Below are positions 1 through 8,949 of a DNA stretch of 64,000 nt, one piece after another. The position numbers were made by a program, and so were the translations under genes. Location: the NCBI RefSeq assembly GCF_035918015.1, contig NZ_CP109132.1, forward strand, positions 6,262,001 through 6,326,000, given 5' to 3'. The first letter of the stretch is position 1. The number at the start of each line of letters is the position of its first letter. This DNA is from Streptomyces sp. NBC_01754 (GTDB lineage: Bacteria; Actinomycetota; Actinomycetes; Streptomycetales; Streptomycetaceae). The notes under the pieces are model-generated. The model did not search any database, was not told the DNA's origin, and was given only the letters and a program-made list of their open reading frames with translations.

Positions 1-1002
1 CGCCGCGCCCGGAGCGTCTCCCTCAGCGGGGACGCGGGCATCGTCATCGGGGTGGACTTCGGTCACACGCACCTGAGGGTGGCGATCGGCAACCTGGCCC
101 ACCAGGTCCTCGCCGAGGAGTCCGAGCCGCTGGACGTGGACGCCTCCTCGGCCCAGGGCTTCGGCCGGGCGGAGCAGCTGGTCAACCGGCTGATCGAGAC
201 CACCGGCATCGCCCCCGGGAAGGTGATCGGTGTCGGGCTCGGCGTGCCGGGCCCGATCGACGTCGAGTCCGGCACGCTGGGCTCCACCTCGATCCTGCCG
301 GGCTGGACGGGCATCAACCCGGGCCAGGAGCTCGCGGGCCGCCTCGGTGTCCCCGTGTACGTGGACAACGACGCCAACCTGGGGGCCCTGGGCGAGCTCG
401 TCTGGGGCGCCGGCAGGGGGGTCAAGGACCTCGCGTACATCAAGGTCGCCAGCGGTGTCGGCGCCGGCCTGGTCATCGACGGGAACATCTACCGCGGGCC
501 GGGCGGCACGGCCGGCGAGATCGGGCACATCACCCTCGACGAGTCGGGCCCCGTCTGCCGCTGCGGCAACCGCGGCTGCCTGGAGACCTTCACCGCCGCC
601 CGGTACGTCCTGCCCCTGCTCCGGCCCAGCCACGGGCCGGACCTCACCATGGAACGGGTCGTCCAGCTGGCCCGCGAGGGCGATCCGGGCTGCCGGCGGG
701 TGATCGGCGACGTCGGCCGCCACATCGGCAGCGGCGTGGCCAACCTGTGCAACCTCCTCAACCCCAGCCGGGTGGTGCTCGGCGGCTCCCTCGCCGAGGC
801 GGGCGAACTGGTGCTGAACCCGATCCGGGACTCCGTCTCGCGGTACGCCATCCCCAGCGCCGCCCGGCAGCTCTCGGTTCTCCCCGGGGCGCTCGGCGGA
901 CGGGCGGAGGTGCTGGGGGCCCTGGCCCTGGTACTCAGCGAGATGGGGGATTCGACCCTTTTGGAAAGCAAGCTCCCCACAGCGTCCCCTGCCTTCACTT
1001 AG
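1..1002 (+). CDS. rok7B7: ROK-family regulator, Rok7B7-like (5' end outside window)
   Basis: The frame is open from the first base, so the N-terminal winged helix lies upstream and 333 residues are visible. What is seen is the ROK sugar-kinase-like domain: the DFGHTHLRVAI nucleotide loop, VDNDAN, EIGHITLDESG and the zinc-binding stretch CRCGNRGCLE. ROK repressors use this domain to sense sugars or sugar phosphates. The gene lies 119 bases upstream of xylF in the same orientation, the arrangement known for rok7B7-xylFGH in Streptomyces coelicolor, where the regulator controls xylose uptake and affects carbon repression and antibiotic production. The symbol rests on this context plus family. 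A glucokinase is unlikely because the frame continues upstream of the kinase-like fold. Confidence 0.85.
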   Translation, partial: RRARSVSLSGDAGIVIGVDFGHTHLRVAIGNLAHQVLAEESEPLDVDASSAQGFGRAEQLVNRLIETTGIAPGKVIGVGLGVPGPIDVESGTLGSTSILPGWTGINPGQELAGRLGVPVYVDNDANLGALGELVWGAGRGVKDLAYIKVASGVGAGLVIDGNIYRGPGGTAGEIGHITLDESGPVCRCGNRGCLETFTAARYVLPLLRPSHGPDLTMERVVQLAREGDPGCRRVIGDVGRHIGSGVANLCNLLNPSRVVLGGSLAEAGELVLNPIRDSVSRYAIPSAARQLSVLPGALGGRAEVLGALALVLSEMGDSTLLESKLPTASPAFT

Positions 1003-1031
1003 AAAAGGGATGGCACCGTTGTCATCTCGTT

Positions 1032-1046
1032 AAGGATTTACTCCTT
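1032..1046. promoter_or_regulatory. Candidate ROK operator upstream of xylF
   Basis: Inverted repeat AAGGA-TTTAC-TCCTT in the 119-base gap between the ROK gene and xylF, within a locally AT-richer stretch. The position suits an operator for the adjacent regulator. No binding-site consensus was checked; this is inference from symmetry and place. Confidence 0.4.
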
Positions 1047-1085
1047 GACGACGGCTCTGAGGCCGAGTTGACTTCCAGCCACCTC

Positions 1086-1103
1086 GGCCGCGACGTCGCG
1101 GCC
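1086..1103. promoter_or_regulatory. 18-bp perfect palindrome before xylF
   Basis: GGCCGCGACGTCGCGGCC reads the same on both strands and ends 6 bases before the xylF ribosome site (GGGAGG, 1110-1115). It could be a second operator or a leader hairpin that affects xylF translation. Confidence 0.4.
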
Positions 1104-1121
1104 TCGTCAGGGAGGTTCGAA

Positions 1122-2231
1122 ATGAACACGCGCATACGTCGTGCCGCCGTTGCCGTTGCCGCCACCACGATGGCCGTCTCGCTCGCCGCTTGCGGGAGCG
1201 CCAAGGAGTCGGGCGACAAAGCCGAATCGAAGCCGGGCAAGAAGGGCGACGACCTCAAGATCGGTCTGCTGCTTCCCGAGAACGGGACGGCCCGGTACGA
1301 GAAGTTCGACAAGCCGATCATCGAGAAGAAGGTCGGCGAGCTGACCGGCGGCAAGGGGGAGGTCGTCTACGCCAACGCCAAGCAGGACGCCACCACTCAG
1401 GCGCAGCAGGTCGAGACGATGATCACCAACAAGGTGGACGCGCTGATCATCGACGCCGTCGACTCCAAGGCGATCGAGAACAGCGTCAAGAAGGCCAAGG
1501 ACGCCGGTATCCCCGTCGTCGCCTTCGACCGCCTCGCCGAGGGCCCGATCGACGCCTACACCTCCTTCGACAACGAGGAGGTCGGCCGCGCCCAGGGCAC
1601 CGCCCTCCTGGAGGCCCTGGAGGGCAAGGACAAGCCCACCGTGGTGATGATGCACGGCTCGATCACCGACCCGAACGCCGCGCTCTTCAAGAAGGGCGCC
1701 AAGTCGGTGCTCGACGGCAAGGTGACCTACGGCAAGGAGTACGACACCAAGGAGTGGAAGGCGGAGAACGCCAACGCCAACATGGAGGGCGCGATCACCG
1801 CCCTCGGCAAGGACAAGATCGACGGCGTCTACTCCGCCAACGACGGCCTGGCGGGCGGCATCATCCAGGCCCTCAAGTCCGCCGGTGTCTCCAAGCTCCC
1901 GCCGATCACCGGCCAGGACGCCGAACTCGCCGGTGTGCAGCACATCGTCGCCGGTGAGCAGTTCATGAGCGTCTACAAGTCCTACCCGCAGGAAGGCATC
2001 GTCGCCGCGGAGATGGCCGTCGCGCTCGCCAAGGGCGAGAAGCTCGACTCCATCGCCACGTCCGAGGTCGACAACGCGAGCCAGAAGGGCGTGCCCACCG
2101 TGCTCGTCCCGGTCGTCTCGCTGACCAAGGACAACATCAACGAGACCATCATCAAGGACGGCATCTGGAAGGTCGAGGAGATCTGCACGGCCAAGTACAA
2201 GGCCGCCTGCGACGCCATCGGCCTGAAGTAG
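1122..2231 (+). CDS. xylF: Sugar ABC transporter substrate-binding lipoprotein (xylose type)
   Basis: 369 residues; ATG at 1122 with GGGAGG seven bases before. The N-terminus is a lipoprotein signal: basic MNTRIRR, hydrophobic core, lipobox LAAC. The rest is a type-1 periplasmic binding protein of the ribose/xylose class, starting DLKIGLLLPENG, with the two-lobe pattern typical of the family (VDALIIDAVDS, GIPVVAFDR, DGVYSANDGLAGG). It is expected to be anchored outside the membrane and to deliver a pentose to the XylGH transporter. It is the first gene of xylFGH and is separated from xylG by a hairpin-containing gap, common where the binding protein is made in excess. Exact sugar specificity is inferred from context. 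Confidence 0.9.
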   Translation: MNTRIRRAAVAVAATTMAVSLAACGSAKESGDKAESKPGKKGDDLKIGLLLPENGTARYEKFDKPIIEKKVGELTGGKGEVVYANAKQDATTQAQQVETMITNKVDALIIDAVDSKAIENSVKKAKDAGIPVVAFDRLAEGPIDAYTSFDNEEVGRAQGTALLEALEGKDKPTVVMMHGSITDPNAALFKKGAKSVLDGKVTYGKEYDTKEWKAENANANMEGAITALGKDKIDGVYSANDGLAGGIIQALKSAGVSKLPPITGQDAELAGVQHIVAGEQFMSVYKSYPQEGIVAAEMAVALAKGEKLDSIATSEVDNASQKGVPTVLVPVVSLTKDNINETIIKDGIWKVEEICTAKYKAACDAIGLK

Positions 2232-2242
2232 TCCGTGCCGCC

Positions 2243-2265
2243 CACCGGCCGCCGCACGGCCGGTG
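2243..2265 (+). promoter_or_regulatory. Intercistronic hairpin xylF-xylG
   Basis: Arms CACCGGCCG (2243-2251) and CGGCCGGTG (2257-2265) with a 5-base loop, 11 bases after the xylF stop. In sugar ABC operons such hairpins attenuate or protect mRNA so that the binding protein exceeds the membrane parts. The remaining gap to xylG (to 2428) shows no gene. Confidence 0.5.
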
Positions 2266-2428
2266 CGCGGGTCCGAAGCCTGTCCGGTGCCCCGCCCACC
2301 CACCGTCCCGCTACCGGGCGGGGCATCGGACGGAACGCTTCCCCCGTTCCCGTTTTTTCTGCTCGACCACCGTGCCTCCCCCAGGCACGGCATCCCCGCC
2401 GGGTCAGGCGGCGAAGGAGATGGTTCAC

Positions 2429-3208
2429 GTGTCCGCTACGCCCGTGTTGGCGTTGCGAGGGGTCTCCAAGCGATTCGGTGCCGTCCAGGCGCTCACCGAT
2501 GTCGAGCTTGAGGTCCACTCCGGCGAAGTGGTCGCCCTGGTGGGCGACAACGGCGCCGGTAAATCGACGCTGGTCAAGACGATCGCCGGCGTCCACCCCA
2601 TCGATGAGGGAGTCATCGAGTGGGAGGGCCGGCCGGTCCAGGTCAACAAGCCGAACGACGCCCAGAGTCTGGGCATCGCGACCGTCTACCAGGACCTCGC
2701 GCTGTGCGACAACATCGACGTCGTCGGCAACCTCTACCTCGGCCGCGAACTCCGCCGGTTCGGTGTCCTCGACGAGATCGAGATGGAGCGGCGCTCCCGT
2801 GAGCTGCTGAGCACGCTGTCGATCCGCATCCCGAGCGTCCGCATCCCGATCGCCTCGCTCTCCGGCGGCCAGCGCCAGACCGTGGCCATCGCGCGTTCGA
2901 TGCTCGGCGAGCCCAAGCTCGTCATCCTCGACGAGCCCACCGCGGCCCTCGGTGTCGAGCAGACCGCGCAGGTCCTCGACCTCGTGGAGCGGCTGCGCGA
3001 GCGCGGCCACGCGGTCATCCTCATCAGCCACAACATGGCTGACGTGAAGGCCGTCGCCGACAAGGTCGCCGTGCTCCGGCTGGGCCGGAACAACGGGATC
3101 TTCGACGTCAAGAGCACCTCGCAGGAAGAGATCATCTCCGCCATCACGGGCGCCACGGAAAACGCCGTGACCCGTCGTGCGGCGCGCAACGCGGAGGCCC
3201 AGAAGTGA
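2429..3208 (+). CDS. xylG: Sugar ABC transporter ATP-binding protein, single domain
   Basis: 259 residues from GTG 2429, chosen because GAAGGAG (2413-2419) is nine bases before it; the in-frame ATG at 2420 touches that site and is too close. Walker A GDNGAGKST, Q-loop in VYQDLALCDN, signature LSGGQRQ, Walker B LVILDEP and the switch His in ILISHN are all present. The protein has one ATPase domain, about half the length of the two-domain E. coli XylG/RbsA type, so it would act as a homodimer. It energises XylH. Its stop overlaps the xylH start (GTGA), which implies translational coupling. Confidence 0.9.
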   Translation: MSATPVLALRGVSKRFGAVQALTDVELEVHSGEVVALVGDNGAGKSTLVKTIAGVHPIDEGVIEWEGRPVQVNKPNDAQSLGIATVYQDLALCDNIDVVGNLYLGRELRRFGVLDEIEMERRSRELLSTLSIRIPSVRIPIASLSGGQRQTVAIARSMLGEPKLVILDEPTAALGVEQTAQVLDLVERLRERGHAVILISHNMADVKAVADKVAVLRLGRNNGIFDVKSTSQEEIISAITGATENAVTRRAARNAEAQK

Positions 3209-4482
3209 CGACCGACAAGACCCCGACACCCGTGGCCAACCCGGAGGCCGCCGAGGGCGCGGCCACCGTGGTCGACCCCCGCCTGCTCGTACGCGAGCAG
3301 GGCCTCGGCGGATACCTCACCGAGTTCAAGCGCAAGATGCGCGGCGGCGACCTCGGCTCGATCCCCGTGATCATCGGCCTGATCATCATCTGTGTGGTCT
3401 TCCAGAGCCTGAACTCCGAGTTCCTCTCCGCGAAGAACATCAGCGACATCGCCGTGGCCATGGTGGCCACCGGCATGATGGCCGTCGGCATCATCTTCGT
3501 GCTGCTGCTCGGCGAGATCGACCTCTCGGTCGGCTCGGTCAGCGGTGTCTCCGGCGCGGTCGTCGCCGTCCTCAGCGTGTCGCAGGGCATGAACGAGTGG
3601 CTCGCCGTCCTCGTCGCGATCCTCAGCGGCGCCGCCATGGGCGCGATCCACGGCTTCTTCTTCGCCCGGATCGGCGCCCCCGCGTTCGCCGTCACCCTGG
3701 CCGGCCTGCTGTTCTGGCTGGGCTTCATGCTCCAGCTCCTCGGCGACACCGGCACGATCAACCTGGACAGCGACGGCGTCGTCGGCCAGCTGACCACGTA
3801 CTACTTCACGGACGTCGCGGCCTCCTACGGCCTCGCGGTCGTCGCGGTCGTCGCGTTCTTCCTGTCCGCCTTCCTGGACAGCCGCCGCCGCGAGGCCGCG
3901 GGCATCCCCGCCCGGCCGGTGACCGACATCGCGGTGCGCACCGTCGTGCTCGCGGTGTTCGCCTTCGCCGCCGCCTTCATGTTCAACCAGCACCGGGGCC
4001 TCCCGCTGGCACTGGTCCTCTTCCTCGTCGTCCTGGTCGGCACGGACTTCCTCCTGCGCCGCACCGCGTACGGACGGAAGGTCTTCGCGCTCGGCGGCAG
4101 CGTCGAGGCGTCCCGCCGCGCCGGTATCAACGTCACCGCGATCCGGATCTCGGTGTTCGCCATCGCCGGTACCTTCGCGGCCGTCGGCGGCCTGTTCTGG
4201 GCCTCCAAGATCGCAGCGGTCAACCAGGGCTCCGGCACCGGCGACCTGCTGATGAACGTCATCGCCGCGGCCGTCATCGGCGGCACCAGCCTCTTCGGAG
4301 GCCGCGGCCGCACCTGGAACGCCCTGCTCGGCGTCATGGTGATCGTCTCGATCCAGTACGGCCTCGCCCTGGAGGGCATCGCCACGCCGGTCCAGTACAT
4401 GGTGACCGGCGCCGTGCTGCTCGCCACGGTCGTCATCGACTCCGTCAGCCGCAAGACCCAGAAGACCGCGGGCCGCGCGTAG
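3205..4482 (+). CDS. xylH: Sugar ABC transporter permease
   Basis: 425 residues; GTG start inside the xylG stop (4-base overlap). After a hydrophilic N-terminus of about 50 residues there are some ten hydrophobic segments, with the permease-family stretches GEIDLSVGS and FALGGSVEASRRAGIN (the cytoplasmic EAA-like loop) and AAAVIGGTSLFGGRG. It forms the membrane channel for the sugar delivered by XylF. An extra cytoplasmic loop around residues 225-245 (SRRREAAGIPARPV) is typical of the xylose-type permeases. The operon ends after this gene in a strong hairpin. Confidence 0.9.
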   Translation: MTTDKTPTPVANPEAAEGAATVVDPRLLVREQGLGGYLTEFKRKMRGGDLGSIPVIIGLIIICVVFQSLNSEFLSAKNISDIAVAMVATGMMAVGIIFVLLLGEIDLSVGSVSGVSGAVVAVLSVSQGMNEWLAVLVAILSGAAMGAIHGFFFARIGAPAFAVTLAGLLFWLGFMLQLLGDTGTINLDSDGVVGQLTTYYFTDVAASYGLAVVAVVAFFLSAFLDSRRREAAGIPARPVTDIAVRTVVLAVFAFAAAFMFNQHRGLPLALVLFLVVLVGTDFLLRRTAYGRKVFALGGSVEASRRAGINVTAIRISVFAIAGTFAAVGGLFWASKIAAVNQGSGTGDLLMNVIAAAVIGGTSLFGGRGRTWNALLGVMVIVSIQYGLALEGIATPVQYMVTGAVLLATVVIDSVSRKTQKTAGRA

Positions 4483-4494
4483 CACCCCGTACGG

Positions 4495-4539
4495 CACACC
4501 GGTGCCCGGCGCCTCCTGCGGGCGCCGGGCACCGGTGTG
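4495..4539 (+). terminator. Terminator after xylFGH
   Basis: Perfect 19-bp inverted repeat (4495-4513 with 4521-4539) and a 7-base loop, 12 bases after the xylH stop. There is no T tract, as is usual in Streptomyces. It separates xylFGH from dxs, so dxs is probably transcribed from its own promoter in 4540-4744. Confidence 0.8.
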
Positions 4540-4744
4540 TGTACGTCCCCCGGCGACACCCCGGCCGGGCCGGAACCGGGCCGCCGGACGGGGCCACCGG
4601 CGCGACCTGGCACGAGACGCGCGGCGTCGCCCGCGGCGGGGCCCCGGGCGACGCACATACCCCGCCCGATGCCCGCGGCCGCCCGGGGAACATTAGACTC
4701 ATCGGATCGGCATGCTCGACGAGCTCAAACGCAAGGAGGCACGG

Positions 4745-6661
4745 GTGGACCTGCTGACCCGCATCGGGGGACCGCGCGACCTGGACCGGCTCAGCCTCGA
4801 GCAGCTGGAGCGGCTCGCCGAGGAGATCCGTACCTTCCTCGTCGACGCGGTGTCCAAGACCGGTGGCCATCTCGGCCCCAACCTGGGAGTGGTCGAGCTG
4901 ACCATCGCCCTGCACCGGGTGTTCGAGTCACCGAAGGACAAGGTGCTCCTCGACACCGGCCACCAGAGCTATGTGCACAAGCTGCTCACCGGCCGGCAGG
5001 ACTTCTCGAAGCTCAAGAGCAAGGGCGGGCTCTCCGGATACCCCTCCCGGGCCGAGTCCGAGCACGACGTCATCGAGAACTCGCACGCCTCGACCGTGCT
5101 CGGCTGGGCGGACGGACTCGCCAAGGCCAACGAGGTACTGAAGAAGGACGACCACGTCGTCGCCGTCATCGGTGACGGCGCGCTCACCGGAGGCATGGCC
5201 TGGGAGGCGCTGAACAACATCGCCGCCGCGAAGGACCGCCCCCTGGTCATCGTCGTCAACGACAACGAGCGCTCCTACGCCCCGACCATCGGCGGCCTCG
5301 CCAACCACCTGGCCACCCTGCGCACCACGGACGGGTACGAACGCTTCCTGGCCCGCGGAAAGGACATCCTGGAGCGCACGCCCGTCGTCGGCAGGCCGCT
5401 CTACGAGACCCTGCACGGCGCCAAGAAGGGCCTCAAGGACTTCATCGCCCCGCAGGGCATGTTCGAGGACCTCGGCCTGAAGTACGTCGGCCCGATCGAC
5501 GGCCACGACATCGAGGCCCTGGAGTCCGCGCTCCAGCGGGCCAAGCGCTTCGGCGGACCGGTCATCGTGCACTGCATCACCGAGAAGGGCCGCGGTTACA
5601 CCCCGGCCCTCCAGGACGAGGCGGACCGCTTCCACGCGGTCGGCAAGATCCACCCGGACACCGGACTGCCCATCTCCACCTCCGGCCTCGACTGGACGTC
5701 CGTCTTCGGCGAGGAGATGGTCAAGCTCGGCCGGGAACGCGAGGACGTCGTCGCCATCACGGCGGCCATGCTCCAGCCCGTCGGCCTCGGAAAGTTCGAG
5801 GAGGCCTTCCCGGACCGCATCTACGACGTGGGCATCGCCGAGCAGCACGGCGCGGTCTCCGCCGCGGGCCTGGCCACCGGCGGACTGCACCCCGTCTTCG
5901 CGGTCTACGCGACCTTCCTCAACCGCGCCTTCGACCAGGTCCTGATGGACGTCGCGCTGCACAGGTGCGGGGTGACCTTCGTCCTGGACCGGGCAGGGGT
6001 CACCGGCACGGACGGCGCCTCCCACAACGGCATGTGGGACATGTCGATCCTCCAGTGCGTGCCCGGCCTCCGCATCGCCGCCCCGCGCGACGCCGACCAG
6101 GTCCGCGCCCAGCTGCGCGAGGCCGTCGACGTCGACGACGCCCCGACCGTGGTCCGCTTCTCCAAGGGCGCGGTGGGCCCGGCGGTCAAGGCCGTCGGCA
6201 CGGTCGGTGGCATGGACGTCCTGCGTACGGCGGGCACGGACGCCCCGGACGTCCTGCTGGTCTCCGTCGGGGCGCTCGCCCCCATGTGCCTGGAGATCGC
6301 CGGACTGCTCGACGCCCAGGGCATCTCCACCACCGTGGTCGACCCGCGCTGGGTCAAGCCCGTCGACGAGGCACTCGCCCCGCTCGCCGCGCAGCACCGG
6401 GTCGTCGTCACCGTCGAGGACAACAGCAGGGCCGGCGGTGTCGGCTCCGCCGTCGCCCAGGCCCTGCGCGACGCCGGCGTCGACGTACCGCTGCGTGACT
6501 TCGGCATCCCGCCGGTCTTCCTGGACCACGCCTCCCGCAAGGAGGTCATGGCGGAGATCGGGCTGACGGCGCCGGACATCGCCCGCCAGGTGACCGGACT
6601 GGTCGCCAAGCTCGACGGCCGGTACGAGAGCCGCGCTGCCGTCGCCCCGGTCCGCGACTGA
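4745..6661 (+). CDS. dxs: 1-deoxy-D-xylulose-5-phosphate synthase
   Basis: Thiamine-diphosphate enzyme condensing pyruvate and glyceraldehyde-3-phosphate, the first step of the MEP isoprenoid pathway; its product also feeds thiamine and pyridoxal synthesis. 638 residues from GTG 4745, preferred over the in-frame ATG 4712 because AAGGAGG lies at 4733-4739 and [16 protein letters not shown] matches the usual N-terminus. Seen: [17 protein letters not shown], the ThDP site GDGALTGG to [32 protein letters not shown] and the C-terminal transketolase domain. Full length, no lesions. It is next to the xylose importer but behind its terminator. Streptomycetes often carry a second dxs elsewhere, so it may not be the only copy. 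Confidence 0.95.
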   Translation: MDLLTRIGGPRDLDRLSLEQLERLAEEIRTFLVDAVSKTGGHLGPNLGVVELTIALHRVFESPKDKVLLDTGHQSYVHKLLTGRQDFSKLKSKGGLSGYPSRAESEHDVIENSHASTVLGWADGLAKANEVLKKDDHVVAVIGDGALTGGMAWEALNNIAAAKDRPLVIVVNDNERSYAPTIGGLANHLATLRTTDGYERFLARGKDILERTPVVGRPLYETLHGAKKGLKDFIAPQGMFEDLGLKYVGPIDGHDIEALESALQRAKRFGGPVIVHCITEKGRGYTPALQDEADRFHAVGKIHPDTGLPISTSGLDWTSVFGEEMVKLGREREDVVAITAAMLQPVGLGKFEEAFPDRIYDVGIAEQHGAVSAAGLATGGLHPVFAVYATFLNRAFDQVLMDVALHRCGVTFVLDRAGVTGTDGASHNGMWDMSILQCVPGLRIAAPRDADQVRAQLREAVDVDDAPTVVRFSKGAVGPAVKAVGTVGGMDVLRTAGTDAPDVLLVSVGALAPMCLEIAGLLDAQGISTTVVDPRWVKPVDEALAPLAAQHRVVVTVEDNSRAGGVGSAVAQALRDAGVDVPLRDFGIPPVFLDHASRKEVMAEIGLTAPDIARQVTGLVAKLDGRYESRAAVAPVRD

Positions 6662-6689
6662 CGGACGCACGCTGCACGTCCGCGCCCCC

Positions 6690-6718
6690 CGCGCCCCCTT
6701 TCGGGCACAGGGGGCGCG
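6690..6718 (+). terminator. Terminator after dxs
   Basis: CGCGCCCCC (6690-6698) pairs with GGGGGCGCG (6710-6718) across an 11-base loop, 28 bases after the dxs stop. The rest of the gap to 6916 shows no gene and presumably holds the promoter of the permease. Confidence 0.65.
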
Positions 6719-6916
6719 GCACGTCCGGGGCGGCCCCGCCACCGCCTCCCTGTCATCCGCCTCCCCGTACGCCGTTCGGCGGAGCGGGTTTCCCTCTCCC
6801 GGGGCCCATCGGGTGAATCGCCCGGCCCCGCCGCCCGTCGGCCGCGCGCCCTCTCGATCATGACCGTGATTCGGGTAGCGCGAGGACGCGCGGACGGACA
6901 CCACGGAGGCTGACCG

Positions 6917-8395
6917 ATGAGCACACTGTTCCGGACGAAATCGGTCGAACAGTCGATCAGGGACACGGAGGAACCCGAGCGTGCCCTGAAGAAGTCCCTC
7001 TCCGCGCTCGACCTCACGGTGTTCGGGGTCGGGGTGATCATCGGCACCGGCATCTTCGTCCTCACGGGCAAGGTCGCCAAGGAGACGGCCGGGCCCGCCA
7101 CCGCCCTCGCCTTCGTCGTGGCCGGCGTCGTCTGCGCCCTGGCGGCGCTGTGCTACGCGGAGTTCGCCTCGACGGTGCCGGTGGCCGGGTCCGCGTACAC
7201 GTTCTCGTACGCCTCGCTCGGTGAACTCGTCGCGTGGATCATCGGCTGGGACCTCGTCCTGGAGTTCGCCCTGGGCACGGCGGTCGTGGCGGTCGGCTGG
7301 TCCGGATACGTGCGCTCCCTCCTGGACAACATCGGCTGGACGATGCCCGGGGCCCTCTCCGGACCGGACGCCGCCAAGGGCTTCGGCTTCGACATCCTGG
7401 CGTTCGCGCTGGTCCTCGTCCTGACGGTCATCCTGGTGCTCGGCATGAAGCTCTCCGCCCGGGTCACCGCGGTGGTGGTCGCCGTCAAACTGGCCGTCGT
7501 CGGGATCGTGATCGTCGCGGGACTCTTCTTCGTCAAGTCGGCCAACTACGAGCCGTTCGTCCCCCCTGCCGAATCCCAGCCCTCCGGTTCCGACTGGAGC
7601 GCGCCCCTGGTCCAGCTGGTGTTCGGCTACACCCCGACCAACTTCGGCCTCCTGGGCGTCTTCACCGCGGCCTCCATCGTCTTCTTCGCCTTCATCGGCT
7701 TCGACGTCGTGGCCACCGCGGCCGAGGAGACGAAGGTCCCGCAGCGCGACATGCCGCGCGGCATCCTCGCCTCGCTCTTCATCTGCACGGTGCTCTACGT
7801 CGCGGTGTCCCTCGTGGTCACCGGTATGCAGCACTACACCGAACTTTCCGTCAGCGCACCGCTCGCCGACGCGTTCAAGGCCCTCGGCCACCCCTTCTAC
7901 GCGGGTGTCATCAGCTTCGGCGCCGCGGTCGGGCTCACCACGGTCTGCCTGATCCTGCTCCTCGGCCAGACCCGGGTGTTCTTCGCGATGAGCCGCGACG
8001 GGCTGCTCCCGCGGTTCTTCTCCAAGACCCACCCGCGCTTCGGCACGCCGTACCGCCCGACGATCCTGCTCGGCGTGATCATCGCGGTCGTCGCGGGCTT
8101 CACGAGCATCAACGAACTGGCGACCCTGGTGAACATCGGCACGCTCTTCGCGTTCGTCGTCGTCGCCCTCGGAGTCATCGTCCTGCGCCGCACCCGGCCC
8201 GACCTGCCCCGGGCCTTCCGCACCCCCTGGGTGCCACTGCTGCCGGTCGTCTCGGTGGCCGCCTCGGTCTGGCTCATGCTGAACCTGCCGGCGGAGACCT
8301 GGCTGCGGTTCGGCGTCTGGATGGTGCTCGGGGTGATCATCTACGCCGCGTACGGCCGCCGGAACAGCGGTCTGGCGAAGACGGGCACCCGGTGA
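6917..8395 (+). CDS. APC-family amino-acid permease
   Basis: 492 residues, ATG with GGAGGC at 6904-6909. About twelve membrane segments. The first contains the APC signature GVIIGTGIFVLTG, where the unwound helix binds the substrate backbone; later FFAFIGFDVVATAAEE and DMPRGI are typical of the cationic amino-acid transporter (CAT/YfnA-like) branch. It probably imports an amino acid by proton or exchange coupling; the substrate cannot be read from sequence. It stands alone, after the dxs terminator and 63 bases before the stop of the convergent NYN-like gene. Confidence 0.85.
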   Translation: MSTLFRTKSVEQSIRDTEEPERALKKSLSALDLTVFGVGVIIGTGIFVLTGKVAKETAGPATALAFVVAGVVCALAALCYAEFASTVPVAGSAYTFSYASLGELVAWIIGWDLVLEFALGTAVVAVGWSGYVRSLLDNIGWTMPGALSGPDAAKGFGFDILAFALVLVLTVILVLGMKLSARVTAVVVAVKLAVVGIVIVAGLFFVKSANYEPFVPPAESQPSGSDWSAPLVQLVFGYTPTNFGLLGVFTAASIVFFAFIGFDVVATAAEETKVPQRDMPRGILASLFICTVLYVAVSLVVTGMQHYTELSVSAPLADAFKALGHPFYAGVISFGAAVGLTTVCLILLLGQTRVFFAMSRDGLLPRFFSKTHPRFGTPYRPTILLGVIIAVVAGFTSINELATLVNIGTLFAFVVVALGVIVLRRTRPDLPRAFRTPWVPLLPVVSVAASVWLMLNLPAETWLRFGVWMVLGVIIYAAYGRRNSGLAKTGTR

Positions 8396-8458
8396 GCACG
8401 CCGGAGGCCCCCGCACATGTCGACGGCCACCGCGGCTCGCCAGGGGCCGCGTCGCCGC

Positions 8459-8863
8459 TCAGTCCCGGGGCCGTACCGTACGCGGGCCGGCGCACCGGGC
8501 CCCGTACGCCTCGACCCGCCGCCGCAGTGCCCGGTCGGCCGTGACCACCACGCACGCCCGGCCGGCGTCCGGGGCCGCCTCGAAGGCCCAGCCGGCGACC
8601 AGTTCGACGATCCGGTCGTCGCCCTCGCCCGGGGCGCTCTCCACGCGCACGCCCGCCACGGAGTCCACCCCTCGGGCGGCCCCCTCGACGACCAGCACCA
8701 CCTCGAGCGGCCCGGCGAACCCCGGGAGCCCGTCCGCGGCGTACGGGACCAGCGAGTCCCGCAGCCGCTCGGCCGCCCCTCGCCGGTCCCGCCACCAGCC
8801 GTCGGGCACCGACCCGACCACGTTGGCCGCGTCGACCACGACCAGGGTGTGTTCGTCCGTCAC
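8459..8863 (-). CDS. NYN/PIN-like domain protein
   Basis: About 134 residues from GTG 8863 (VTDEHTLVVVDAANVV); a longer GTG start at 8887 adds eight residues and neither has a strong ribosome site. The pattern VVVDAANVVGS, DDRIVELV and VVVTADRALRRRVEAYGA matches NYN/PIN-type nucleases: an acidic residue in the first strand, a second acidic pair in the middle and VTADRxLxxR near the end. Streptomyces homologues are often mislabelled NTP pyrophosphohydrolase. A role in RNA cleavage is a family-level guess. Convergent with the permease; divergent from galE across 86 bases. Confidence 0.6.
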   Translation of the reverse strand: MTDEHTLVVVDAANVVGSVPDGWWRDRRGAAERLRDSLVPYAADGLPGFAGPLEVVLVVEGAARGVDSVAGVRVESAPGEGDDRIVELVAGWAFEAAPDAGRACVVVTADRALRRRVEAYGARCAGPRTVRPRD

Positions 8864-8949
8864 CCCTGAAGGGTGACACAAGGTCACCGGGGGAAAGGAG
8901 ACCGCCGTCGCGCAACCACTCCTGACATGGGCGCGGATAACATGACATC

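Noticed and set aside
4928..8416. A 1162-codon minus-strand frame spanning dxs and the permease.
   Set aside because: It crosses two clear plus-strand genes and their terminator; composition is that of a shadow frame.
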